Source: Branchipolynoe longqiensis
Lineage: Eukaryota > Annelida > Polychaeta > Phyllodocida > Polynoidae
Direction: 5' to 3'
DNA length: 64,000 nucleotides
Assembly: GCA_030323885.1 (NCBI GenBank)
Contig: CM059198.1
Coordinates: 11,818,462 to 11,882,461, forward strand
Part shown: positions 1 to 9,619 of the stretch, piece after piece
How the letters are laid out: every line of letters begins with the position of its first letter
How positions within the stretch are numbered: the stretch's first letter is position 1
Position numbers and translations under genes: made by a program
The notes under the pieces: model-generated
The model's input: only the letters and a program-made list of their open reading frames with translations
Databases searched by the model: none
What the model was told of the DNA's origin: nothing

Positions 1-276
1 CTCGCGATGACCACGTGTAGCCTGGTCTCCTGGTAGCTTCCCCAGATGTCACCATTGCACTATCAAGTGATGTGATATTTTTATATATTTTATTTTATTT
101 ACACTAGCATTGTTTGATTAATTTTAGTGTGTTCATATTTTTGTGTATACTTTTAACCGTATACATTCTCTGTTTGGCAGTGGTGTAATATCATTCAATA
201 TAATATTCACTTATACATTTATACCATATACGGCAGTATGTCCGACATTACAAATATCAGTATCATTTGGTAATAT
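1..276. other. AT-rich intronic DNA, no feature recognised
   Basis: I see no coding homology, tRNA-like arm or terminal repeat here. It ends where an (ATC)n tract marks the 3' end of a minus-strand LINE derivative. Confidence 0.5.
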
Positions 277-690
277 ATCATCATCATCATGCTGTCGGTC
301 GCGATGCGACAAAGACTGCTTTCATTACTTGACTGCCGCTCTCCTATTTCATGAAAGCCGCCTGCAAAAGTGTTGAAGTGCTGCTGGCTTTTGCAAGTTA
401 CCAGCGGTACTCTCTCGGGGAGCAAATAGAGGTTTCACACCGGCAAGAACATGTCAAGACAGGCGCAAAACTATTTGTCCCTGCAGTGGCTGGTCGGGAG
501 ATGTTGGGAGTTCCATACATCAACGGCCCTTAATGCTGCCACAGTGACATGGTTTTCTGTTTAGGGTTTGCTCCCTTAGCCTTCGGTTCTGTCAAGGACC
601 TGTACCACAAGGCAGTGGTTTACAACTCTGCAAGGCAGGGGCGTCAAACTCCCTGAGGTATTGATATACCTGCAATACCTGCAATATATA
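277..690 (-). mobile_element. Internally deleted LINE derivative, copy 1
   Basis: On the minus strand this begins near 690 and ends in an (ATG)n tail at about 277-290. It matches 59,081-59,993 closely over both ends. It lacks the roughly 508-bp middle block (59,147-59,655 of the other copy) that encodes the C-terminal part of a LINE reverse transcriptase; the joint is at about 344. What remains is a 5' region plus a 3' tail with no protein of its own. An element of this form would need enzymes from a full LINE. The block is seen directly; the trans-mobilised reading is inference. Confidence 0.6.
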
Positions 691-747
691 CTTGGTAATA
701 TATATGTACATTTTTAATATAATACATATTTAATTGTATTTATTTAA

Positions 748-788
748 AGTTGCATGGTCTGATGGCGCTTGAATGTTTGTCTTATTTT
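748..788 (+). repeat. M-family MITE, left end, split by a LINE insertion
   Basis: It starts with the family's terminal sequence AAAGTTGCATGGTCTGATGG and runs to AGATAAAT. In intact copies (for example 5,391) this is followed directly by ATATCAAATTGATC. That continuation is found here only at about 2,619, so an insertion of about 1.8 kb splits the repeat. Confidence 0.6.
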
Positions 789-1009
789 TTAGATAAATGT
801 GAAGTGAAGGTCATGCATACTGTCTGCAGTGTAGAACTGTTGGCGCAGGGCCAAAAAATCAACGCAACTTAGTAAAATGTGTTTGAGTGTCAGCGAGGAC
901 TGACACCCAATACATTCAGGGAGAGGTTCCCCCATGAGCAGAAAAGCATGTGTAAGCCACGAGTGGCGAATACGGCAGCGGCTAAGGACCACTTGGTCCC
1001 GCCGACCTC
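787..1009 (-). pseudogene. LINE (I/Jockey-type) C-terminal domain, sense segment of a rearranged copy
   Basis: The minus strand reads the C-terminal zinc-knuckle-like region that follows RNase H in I/Jockey-type LINEs: VVLSRCRIRH, then ECIGC with nine residues to an H-I-L-L-S-C motif. A stop lies at 787-789, next to MITE sequence. Upstream in the same frame is R-R-D-Q, as in relatives. This segment faces the plus-strand RT that begins at about 1010, so the two halves of one LINE lie head to head. It is not an intact gene. Confidence 0.65.
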
Positions 1010-2618
1010 CAGCGACTTTCTAGCCTTCAGGCATTTCCGCGTCCGTGTCAAGACTACCTATTCCCGCCTACACTCACAGGAACTAGGAGTACCTCAAGGC
1101 AGCATACTGGCTGTGACCCTTTTCGGGGTCAAGGTCAATGGTATTGCTGCTGCTGTAAAGCGGGGGGTCTCCTGTAGTCTTTTCGTGGACGACTTTGTTT
1201 TATATTACAGCGGTGCTAACATGAATGTCATAGAGAGACAGCTACAACCAAGCATAAATGGGATCCATCGATGGTCAGTTCTGAATGGTTTCAAATTTTC
1301 CAAGACCAAAACAGTCTGCATGCACTTCTGCCTGCTGCGTAGAATGCATGCGGAACCGGAGCTGACCCTGGGTGGGGATCCCATTAAAGTCGTTGAGAAA
1401 ACCAAATTTCTGGGGCTTATTCTCGACGCAAAACTGTCTTTTGTGCCACATATAAAGTACCTGAAAACAAGATGCCTGAAAACGCTGGATATTCTGAAGG
1501 TGCAGTCCGGCTCAGAGTGGGGAGCGGACAGAGATGTTCTGCTCTCTGTGTACAGAACCTTGGTTCGGTCACGAGTGGATTACGACAGCATAGTATACGG
1601 TTCCGCAAGGAAATCATATATTGGGCTGCTAGACACGATCCACCACCAGGGACTGCGCCTGGCCCTTGGGGCCTTCCGCACCTCACCAGTTCAGAGCCTT
1701 TATGTCGAAGCAAATGAACCATCACTTAACAACAGGAGAATCAAACTGGCCATGCAATATGTAGTCAAGATAAAAACTAATGCATTGAATCCTGCACACA
1801 ATTGTCTGTTCGAGCAACATGACGAATCCAGGTATGAAGCCAGGCCGAATTACATCCGGCCACTGAGGCTCCGAATGAAACCTCATTTGGAGGCCTTAGG
1901 CATGGATTTGGAGGTGTTGGAGGATGCCAAAGTCCCAGAACATCCCCCGTGGTCGTTGAGAAAGCCATCGGTTATCCTCCGACTCACGGAACTGAGGAAG
2001 TCTGGGACACATCCACTCGAGTACCAAGGACTGCATGCAGAGATTCAAGGCCAGTTTGCAGACCACCTCTCCATATACACTGATGGTTCGAAAGACCAAA
2101 GCCAGGTAGCTGCTGCGGCAGTCTGCTGACGGGAAAAATTTGGTGTACGTTTGCCCGATCAGAGCTCGATTTTCACTGCAGAAGCCCGAGCACTCCTTCT
2201 CGCTTTGAAGTGTATCGAGGTATCCAACCACACTAACTATGTTATATACAGTGATTCGTTCTCTTGCCTCCTGGCTGTTTCTGGACTGAAAACGAATCAC
2301 CCTATTCTAGCAACGGTCATTTATAAAATGAACCAACTGACAACGGATGGGTATGACATCCACCTGTGCTGGGTGCCTGGCCATGCTGACATACAAGGAA
2401 ACGAACGAGCTGATCGGGCTGCGAAGAAGGCCCTGAACTGTGATCTTGAACCGTGTCTGATCCCTCACTCTGATCTGAAACCACTAATAGCCACCCACAT
2501 AAAATCCAAATGGCAACATGAGAAAGAAGCACAGCTCAGCCAATAACAACACTGTCAGTGGAAATTGCCAGGATTCATTTCTGGAATTTGCCGTTTTTCA
2601 ACTGGACTTGTGAAACAT
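1010..2618 (+). pseudogene. LINE (I/Jockey-type) reverse transcriptase and RNase H, inverted segment
   Basis: The plus strand encodes the middle and C-terminal parts of a non-LTR reverse transcriptase followed by RNase H. Visible motifs are FRVRV, LGVPQGSIL, the catalytic F-V-D-D near 1185-1196, NGFKFSKTKT and KFLGL. RNase H begins at TDGS near 2080 and continues after a stop/frameshift at about 2127-2150 with E-A-R-A-L, SDS and the GN-E-RAD motif near 2400. The N-terminal endonuclease and first RT blocks are missing. The last 70 nt before MITE sequence resumes at about 2619 are not assigned. The enzyme would copy LINE RNA at a nicked target, but this copy is dead. Confidence 0.8.
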
Positions 2619-2672
2619 TAAAAAATATATCAAATTGATCGTTATGAGAAGAGGATAATAATAATAATAATA
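2619..2672 (+). repeat. MITE continuation and (TAA)n tract
   Basis: ATATATCAAATTGATCGTTAT matches the interior of the M-family repeat just after the break seen at 788. A (TAATAA)n run follows at 2657-2674. Confidence 0.5.
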
Positions 2673-2674
2673 AC

Positions 2675-3145
2675 AATTGCATCAGTATTCAGTCAATATA
2701 TATTTGATAACATCTATGGCATGTAAGACAACTTTAACAAAGCATTTATTAAAACGAAAAAATCCACTCAGTTAGCTTCATGTGTTGTTTCTTTATATTT
2801 GCATGTGTTGTGTTAGTTCTTTGTTTGACTTTAAGTGTGTGTCTTTATTTTTGTACAGCTATTCTAGCATGTCACTTGCATGATTATCAAATGCATTGTT
2901 CCCGGATAATAATATACATAATTATTACGTCACTCATATTCAGATCTGTAATAATTATTTAATACAATATTCCATGCAATTTTATATCAACCCAGGCTCT
3001 GGAGCCAGGAATACTACCACTGGACATCCTGGAACCTGACTATGGACTTTGAATGAGGGTCAAGGCTACTGGCCACGAGATTGACCTAATTGATTAATGG
3101 CTTCCTTGTGTGATGTGTTTCTCAAAGTAGGATGAGGTAGTAAAT
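2675..3145. other. AT-rich intronic DNA, no feature recognised
   Basis: I see no supported gene or clear repeat end. A short 60-residue frame at 2780-2962 has no recognisable motif. Confidence 0.4.
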
Positions 3146-3563
3146 TCATTGATATTTCTATATATGCTGTACCAAATCACTTGTTAATGCACCAATATCT
3201 AAGATGGATATATATTATCAAATTAAGATACATGTTTTGGTTTTGAAAAATAAATATTTCATCGGACCAGGCAACTTTAAGTTGATCATTATAATCTACT
3301 TTTCTTTAGTTTGATGCACTTTTAATAATACAGGATTAACTTTGGAGATGTAAGTGAAAATATTCCAAATTAATGTTGAGGTGCACACCGAAATGCTAGG
3401 CACCAGTAGTGACAGGTTCTATTAAATTGACCCAGTGTTACTTCTATGAGTCAATAAATGCTTGATGGGAGCACCAGTTTCCAAGTGGGATAGGTAGAAT
3501 CAAATCTGGGTAAGTGTTTTGATTTAGAAAATGTAATGCTTTCATCAGATATTGCAACTTTTC
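3146..3563 (+). repeat. Two adjoining M-family MITE copies
   Basis: One copy ends at about 3275 (GGTTTTGAAAA ... ATCGGACCAGGCAACTTT). A second runs to 3563 and carries the family words GACAGGTTCTATTAAATTGA, GTAAGTGTTTTGATTT and the terminal CATCAGATATTGCAACTTT. This end is the reverse complement of the left terminus seen at 748 and 5391. No protein is encoded. Confidence 0.6.
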
Positions 3564-3649
3564 TGTGTTGAAACAGTGTAAGAATATTATTTATTTAACT
3601 TTACAATGTATATATGTAAGACGAGCATACATATTAACATTTCACAATC

Positions 3650-3980
3650 CGATAGCTTTGCGTTTCTGCTATGTATTAAACTAAGTACAGTACTTTAATT
3701 GCTATACTGTACTTTAATTTAGTTACGAATAACTGATTAAAACTAGCTAACTCTGATATATTTAAAGTGAAAACATGCAACATGTTAGTGTTCATCCGAA
3801 ATGCTGGACATCATAGGCTTGTATAACTTGCAGCAGTGACAGGTTCTATTAAATTAACTTAATATTCCTTCTAAATCTAATCAATAAACGTTTAATCAGT
3901 GCAACCATATCTAAGTTGGGTATGTATGTTCTTAAGGCATTGTATGGCTTCACCAAATTCTACCTTAACTAAGACAAAAA
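3650..3980 (+). repeat. Diverged M-family MITE copy
   Basis: It contains CATCCGAAATGCTGGACATC, GACAGGTTCTATTAAATT and ATCTAAGTTGGGTATGTATG in the same order as other copies. The ends are eroded. Confidence 0.5.
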
Positions 3981-4029
3981 CACTGTCAGTCTCTGAATTC
4001 CCTCCCACGAATCAGCGGCTTTAATATTG

Positions 4030-4232
4030 TCATGGGGATGATGAAAAGGGAAATATTGCGCTTAGGGCAGGTTTTGGAACCCACACTTCTTCCCACACCA
4101 GGGGTGGCTTGTTGGTTAACCATCACACTACCTAGGTTCCCTGATCAAATCACCCTACCCACGCCTGTCTATGCGGTTCCTTGTCTTAAAGGTCGGTGCA
4201 GAGTACTACACTCGTCCCCCTGAAATTGTAAG
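4030..4232 (-). repeat. SINE-B, tRNA-derived, minus copy
   Basis: The reverse strand reads acaattt-CAGGGGGACGAGTG, then a tRNA-like head beginning AACCTAGGTAGTGTGATGGTTA with a degraded B box, then GCGCAATATTTCCC and CATCATCCCCATGAC. The order matches the better copies at 36,636-37,150. Confidence 0.6.
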
Positions 4233-4309
4233 TATTTTAAATACTTTTTAAATGCTTCAAGTTACATACACAGAGGAAATGTGCTTACATATACATACAC
4301 AGGTAGGTT

Positions 4310-4525
4310 AAAGAACAATACAGCGCATAGCTTGTATGGTATCCAAGTCACGGAAACCAGAGTCGTGGGGATGATGCAAATGGGAAATATTACACTTACA
4401 TCAGGATTCGAACGGACACTTCTTGTCATCCCGGTGCTAACGTGCTAACCATTATACAGCCTAGGCTTCCTGGTGCATCGACCTATCCATGCTTAACTGT
4501 CTATGTAGCTTCTTGCCTCAGAAGT
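4310..4525 (-). repeat. SINE-B, tRNA-derived, minus copy
   Basis: The reverse strand carries AGCCTAGGCTGTATAATGGTTAGCACG, a B box close to GTTCGAATCC, a pyrimidine-rich ATTTCCCATTTGCATCATCCCC block, and the 3' part with ACAAGCTATGCGCTGTA. It follows the previous copy in the same orientation. Confidence 0.65.
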
Positions 4526-4532
4526 CAGTGCA

Positions 4533-4886
4533 GACTGTGTGTGAGTGTGTGTATATGTGTCTGTTTGGGCATGCGCATATGTGTTTGTAGGCATGCGTGT
4601 AGAAATATTGTATTTGCCCATCGAAATAAGTCACACTGCTCTTTTTCATTGTTAAGCTAAGTTGGTCCAATATTAGTGAGTTACAAGGGATGGTTGTACG
4701 ACTACACTAACTAGCCATACACGCAAACCACACTGGCCAACCTATTCGGATAGTCCTCAGAAGTCTAAAAGAAGGGGGCCTTTTTTTGGGGGGGGGGGGT
4801 AATTAAAAAAAATGAGAGAAGAAAATTAAACCCCAGATGATGCAACATTCTAAATTGGAAAGAGTAAGAAAGACTGCTATCCTAAC
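4533..4886. other. Intron sequence with TG-rich tract and G run
   Basis: A degenerate TGTG tract lies at 4533-4600 and a G run at about 4789-4798. Otherwise I see nothing. The segment ends at the splice donor of VPS13B exon 13. Confidence 0.4.
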
Positions 4887-5146
4887 CTGTCGAAACTCGA
4901 CGATGTGGTCAAGCAACAGCTGCACACAGAGGATGTGTTCCGGGCCGACGCTGACCGGAACCAGCCCCATCTCGAGGCAGCAGAGCACGGCGGGAAGGTG
5001 GTCGGGGCCACTGTGAGTCGTCCAATGAGCGTCCGCCGTGAGGCTCAGTGACAGCGGGCCGAGCAGGGGCCGCAGCGTGCCGCCGTACCCGGTCTTGAGT
5101 AGAAGATCATCAAGGCCAACGGTCAGGTCTATGGCCTGCAAGATGC
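4887..5146 (-). CDS. VPS13B: VPS13B-like exon 13 (last in window)
   Basis: This internal exon of the bridge-like lipid-transfer protein VPS13B has acceptor cccggcag at its high end and donor gttagg at 4886. It enters in phase 1 and leaves in phase 0, 260 nt, about 87 codons, open throughout. The protein reads GILQAIDLTVGLDDLLLKT, then an L-G-P-L-S-L stretch and a hydrophobic end with LLLDHIVEF. This corresponds to the vertebrate VPS13B stretch with NDFLLKT and HELLNGYL. It is GC-richer than the flanking introns. The next exon is not in the window. I am confident of the frame because it joins exon 12 exactly. Confidence 0.9.
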
Positions 5147-5390
5147 CTGCCGGGTAAAAAAAGTTGGTTGGTGTAGTGAATGGATTGTGTGTGTGCGTGT
5201 GGGGTGGGGGGGGGGGCGTTAGATCCTAGAAACATCATCAAGGATCAAAGGAGCATTCGCAACAACAAAAAACACACGGAAATCTCGCGAGGAATCTTTA
5301 AAAATTAAATAATCCTTATCCTAGCAATTATTGTCTTACATTGTCCAACATCATGAAATTTCCGCAAAAACGTGGATATTCTCCCTTAAA
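5147..5390. other. Intron sequence next to exon 13
   Basis: It contains a G-rich run at about 5200-5217 within TGTG-rich sequence. No gene seen. Confidence 0.4.
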
Positions 5391-5720
5391 GTTGCATGGT
5401 CCGATGGTGTTTGAACTTTTAGATAAATATATCAAATTGATCATTATAACCTACTAATCATTAGTCCAGAGTAATTTGTATGAAAAATGGCTAGTTTTGA
5501 AGCAATTTGGGCTGAAAGAACCCAAAATACTTTCGACAAGCTTTCAAAAAGTCCTCGCTATGACTAGTATTGACATCTCACGATGACCATGTGATGTGGA
5601 ATGACCTAAAATCAAATAGGAATTTCTACTGATGATGTCATTTCACCATAACATTTTAAAATAAGACAGTGTAGTTGTAACACATATCAGTATATTTTGG
5701 TAGCCCTTGCATATATAGGT

Positions 5721-5771
<51 letters not shown>

Positions 5772-5875
5772 CAATTTCTAACAAACTTGTTGCAAATTTG
5801 CTGTCAAATATGAAGAATAAATTTGAGATAACTGTTTTGGTTTTGAAAATGTGGTGCTTCATGGAACTATGCAGC
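5391..5875 (+). repeat. M-family MITE copy with internal (TA)n
   Basis: It starts AAAGTTGCATGGTCCGATGG and carries AGATAAATATATCAAATTGATC. Near 5835 it has GTTTTGGTTTTGAAAATGTGGTGCTTCATG, the family's right half. A (TA)n microsatellite of about 46 bp lies at 5724-5769. The right terminus is interrupted by the TIR element starting at 5880. Confidence 0.6.
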
Positions 5876-5879
5876 TTAA

Positions 5880-7206
5880 AGGGCGCATTCCATATACGCG
5901 TAATGCGTTATGCATTATGCGAATGCCATCATTCCATATACGCGTAATGCGTATTGCGTTATGCGCTATGCAGTGAAGTATATAAAAAGTATATAAAAAG
6001 TGTGTGTGACTGCTTCCTACCAGGTCCGCCGCATAAACCTACATGGCTGTCCGTAATTATCAGTCGCCTCCTCCAGCCTTATATCAATGGACAAATGCGA
6101 CTGATGCTTTTCTGTTCGCAGACACAGAGACACAACACAGAGACACACACAGACACACACATATACACACACAGAGACACACACATACACACACACACAC
6201 ACAGACACAGAGACACACACACACAGACACAGATACACACACAGAGACACACACACACAGAGGGATGTTAGGACCGTCCCAAATATGAAGACTGCTTCCT
6301 AACAGGTCCGCCGCATAAACCTACACGGCTGTCCGTAATTATCAGTCGCCTCCTCCAGCCTTATATCAATGGACAAATGCGACTGATGCTTTTCTGTTCG
6401 CAGACACAGAGACAAAACACAGAGACACACACACACAGAGACACAACACAGAGACACACACACACACACAGACACAGAGACACACACACAGACACAGAGA
6501 CACACACACAGACACAGATACACACACAGAGACACACACACACAGAGGGATGTTAGGACCGTCCCAAATATGAAGACTGCTTCCTAACAGGTCCGCCGCA
6601 TAAACCTACACGGCTGTCCGTAATTATCAGTCGCCTCCTCCAGCCTTATATCAATGGACAAATGCGACTGATGCTTTTCTGTTCGCAGACACAGAGACAC
6701 AACACAGAGACACAACACAGAGACACACACACACAGAGACACACACACAGAGACAACACAGAGACACACACACAGAGACACACACACACAGACACACACA
6801 CACAGACACAGAGACACACACACAGACACACACACACAGACACAGAGACACACACACAGAGACACAGATACACACACAGAGAGACACACAGAGAGGGATG
6901 TTAGGACCGTCCCAAATATGAAGACTGCTTCCTAACAGGTCCGCCGCATAAACCTACATGGCTGTCCGTAATTATCAGTCGCCTCCTCCAGCCTTATATC
7001 AATGGACAAATGCGACTGATGCTTTTCTATTCGCAGCACCTTTACGCATTACGCATTACGCACCGATCGCTACATGGAGCGATCGGGATAATGGATTTTA
7101 TTCGCATTCGCATTACGCGTATATGGAATGTAGCTCATAGGTTTCAAGGCGTTTCGATTTTTTGTCGCATTCGCATTACGCATTACGCGTATATGGAATG
7201 CAGCCT
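5880..7206. mobile_element. Non-autonomous TIR transposon carrying a minisatellite
   Basis: The left end reads AGGGCGCATTCCATATACGCGTAATGCG. The right end is its near-perfect inverse, ending CGCATTACGCGTATATGGAATGCAGCCT. Both ends are flanked by TTAA (5876-5879 and 7207-7210), a piggyBac-type target duplication, though TA or TTAA chance matches cannot be excluded. Each end carries a second, inner copy of the terminal word (about 5931-5971 and 7085-7131). No transposase is encoded. The interior is a tandem array of about 300-bp units with CA/CAGA repeats. Confidence 0.7.
6008..7037 (+). repeat. Four tandem units of 280-350 bp with (CA)n cores
   Basis: Units start with GACTGCTTCCTA(A/C)CAGGTCCGCCGC at 6008, 6290, 6575 and 6923, giving periods of 282, 285 and 348 bp. 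Each has a nearly invariant block of about 110 bp ending TTTTCTGTTCGCAG, a variable CACA/CAGAGA tract, then GGGATGTTAGGACCGTCCCAAATATGA. The fourth unit lacks the CA tract. Length variation lies only in the CA tract. Confidence 0.85.
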
Positions 7207-7314
7207 TTAACAAAGCATTCTTCAACTTGTTACTTTGTTGTAATTACTGAAATGGTCTAGTCTTCTGTCTAGGCATTAATGATGGAACATCAAGATTTTG
7301 GCAACACTTTAAAA

Positions 7315-7690
7315 GTTGCACAGTCTATAAAATGGTCAGGAATGCGTCTGGCAGGGTGTGGAGGCATAGTGGCTGGAGGAGGGCGGGGAGCCGCTTATAA
7401 AGCAGAAGCAGGGGGGGGGGGTTTATCTAACCCCAACGGAGGCTGGCGGCCGGAGGAGGGGGGGGGTACTCCTCCTCCGCTGTGAAGCAAATGCAATGCA
7501 AGCATTACAACCAATACGCAGCGAAGGAGGAAGACAAGGCAAGAAGTGGAAATAAAAAACACTTTATTAAATGTAAAGTGTGAAGATATGGACAATGATA
7601 TGTACAACAGGTAAGAATGGATAATAATCAAAAGGGTTATATAAAGTGGAGGTAAGTAATAAATGGATGAATGAGAGTGTCTATATTGTC
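7315..7690 (-). repeat. Element A 3' terminal region (B1 plus partial A2)
   Basis: On the minus strand the segment after the recombinase stop contains ACACTTTACATTTAATAAAGTGT, a hairpin enclosing a poly(A) signal, then TCCTTCGCTGCGTATTGGTTGTAATGCTTGCATTGC. It ends with a CCCTGCC..GACGC block. Each part has a counterpart in element C at 57,003-57,240. The second B repeat seen in C is absent, so A is cut off within A2. Confidence 0.6.
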
Positions 7691-7694
7691 AATG

Positions 7695-7946
7695 TTAGGG
7701 GAGGTGCCTCGAAGTGCCCTCCGCCAAAAGGGAGGAGAGGGCGCGAGGGGCGCCAGAGGGGGCGAGGCATGGGAGGTAGGCGTGGTCTGCCCCGGAGGTC
7801 CAGGTGCCCTGGGCCATGATGTCGGCCAGGGAGACCCCGGCCCTCTGGCAGGCCTGCGCCGCACCGCAACGTAGGCTATGGAGGGTGCAGCTGTCAGGGG
7901 CGGGAACGGCAAGCACGACCTCATGGGCCGAGTACCCTACAATCAA
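7695..7946 (-). pseudogene. Tyrosine recombinase C-terminal fragment (element A)
   Basis: It keeps the H-x-x-R box (LHSLRCGAAQACQRAG) and the GTWTS-A-HAY motif whose tyrosine is the probable nucleophile. The arm-binding region and the first catalytic arginine, present in element C at 56.1-56.3 kb, are missing. The RNase H stop at 7943 directly abuts this fragment. The enzyme would recombine the circular cDNA into the target without making target duplications. Confidence 0.75.
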
Positions 7947-9016
7947 AGGCCAGGATTGTAGGGGAAGGCGTCATGGCTGGGATGGACGTGGATAAGCCCG
8001 AGGCGGGCGACCTCGGTCCGAGCCACCTCGGCCCAGGGCCCGAGGAGGTGGGTGCGGCTGAGGGCGTCGGCGAGGACGAGATCCGCCCCGGGCTTGTGTA
8101 GGATGGCGAGGGTGAAGGAACCCTCGGCCGCCATGAGCCAGAGCTCACAGGCGCATGTGCCAACGGTCGGGTCACGGGCCCGCCCAGACTCGAGGGACGC
8201 CGCGGAGGCCATGTTGTCAGTGTTGATGACAATGGTGGCCCCCGCGACGTCAACCGGGGGGAGGGCATGGAGGGTGACGACGAGGTTGACCGCCTCGAGG
8301 TGGTGGATGGTGGGGAAGCGCTCCCGGAAGGCCAAAGGAGTACCCTCAGGCGTAGCAGTGGGTCGAGGAGTAGGCCCCCCCCTGCCAGTGAGGCAGGAGT
8401 CGCACTCAATCACCACTCGGTGGACCTCAGGGGCGCGGAGGAGGCAGAGACTGTTGGAGGCTCGGCCGTAGGCGGCGAACCACCTGAGGTCCCGGAGGGC
8501 CTCGTCCCCAAGGGTGATGGATGATGGAGGTGGCTCCGAAGCCGCCGCGGAGGGCGGCGAGGAGGCGAGCCATGAATTTTCTGGCGGGGAGGACACAGCT
8601 ACCGACATGGTTCAGGCGCCCGAGGATACTCTGGAGCTCCTGGCGCCCGAGGGTCAGGCAAGCGATCCGAGGATGGTCATCGCCTCACTGTCGATGGCGA
8701 AGCCCTCGTGGCGCAGGACCCAGGCGACTGCTGAGGTGACTTGGATGCAGGCCGCGCCCGAGGAGCGGCATCCAAAGGGGAGGGCGAGGTCGACGTAGGT
8801 CGCCCTGTCGAGGGTGATCCCGTAGAGGGTACAGGAGACGGGGTCGGCCCGGAGCTGGCGGTAGGCCTGGGAAATGTCACCCATCCATGTGTAGGCCCCG
8901 AAGCCCTCTCGGATGAGGCGGCGGCCGACGTCGGCGACGCACGGGAGCTTGTAGGCGTGGGGCCTGCCCAGGTATTCGCGTCGGGGGATGCCTTCATTGG
9001 CGCTACCCCCGGGGGG
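7943..9016 (-). pseudogene. RT (partial) and RNase H of element A
   Basis: RNase H is clear: IECDSC, HHLEAVNL, NTDNMASA and HKPGADLVLADALSR. Upstream, at about 8654-8884, lies an RT stretch with DISQAYRQLRADP and LPFGCRSSGAAC. At about 8690 this jumps from ...RHEGFA to IDSEAMTI. The corresponding region of B and C encodes the YxDD active site there, so the catalytic core is deleted. A frameshift separates this from RNase H near 8520-8608. Confidence 0.75.
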
Positions 9017-9610
9017 TTAGGAGAAGTCGACGATGACCCGCCTTTTGCCAGGATGGGACTTGGGGCGGGTCATCATTGGGGAGACCTGGGCCCAGGGGGT
9101 GAAGGGGGGGTATGGAAGGGGCCGGCGAGGGCGCCGTGAGCGAGCTAGGTGGTGATAAAGGTGCGGACGTGGGGTACGAAGTCGCGGGCTTCCCAGTGGT
9201 GGTGTAGGTGGGGCGAGAGGGGCGTGGGCGGAGTAGTTGGAGGGGAACCCAAACTCCAGGAGGTCCACAACCTCACCATTGTGGTAATCCCGGAGGCGTG
9301 AGCGCCAGGCAGGGATGTGTCGGCCTGAGGGGAGGGGGATGCAGGCGGCCCAAAAATTAGGGAGGCCCGCGATCCGGAGGGCGGCGTAAGCCCGGGAGAA
9401 GGTGGGGTAGCGGTCCCAGGCGGGTGCAGAGAGGTGGGGCCAGATGGAGAGGAGGGTGGGGCGGTAGTCGTGGGGGCGGGGGCCACAGGAGGGGGCAGCG
9501 GGGAGGCTATCCTGGATGTCAGGATCGACGACGTCGGCAAAGTCGGTGAAGGGGGGGCGCCGGGGAAGGGGGGGGGGGGGGGGGGAGGGGAGAGGAGGCG
9601 CAGTTGTCAC
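9017..9610 (-). pseudogene. N-terminal part of element A polymerase
   Basis: This 197-codon frame starts with a proline-rich stretch. It then carries FSRAYAALRIAGLPNFW, SGRHIPAWRSRLRDYHN, DLLEFGFPSNYSA and FTPWAQVSPMMTRPKS, which are family blocks shared with B (25,505 onward), C (54,390 onward) and F (39,780-39,870). It reads into RRVIVDFS and stops at 9017-9019, where B and C continue. A and C share GC-rich codon choice. Confidence 0.75.
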
Positions 9611-9619
9611 GCGGAAGGG

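Noticed and set aside
2780..2962. 60-codon plus frame with a hydrophobic stretch
   Set aside because: Short, AT-rich, no homology; chance frame.
6017..6889. Open frames of 60-105 codons rich in Cys-Val or His-Thr on both strands
   Set aside because: They read through CA/CAGA microsatellite tracts in the tandem units; no start context or homology.
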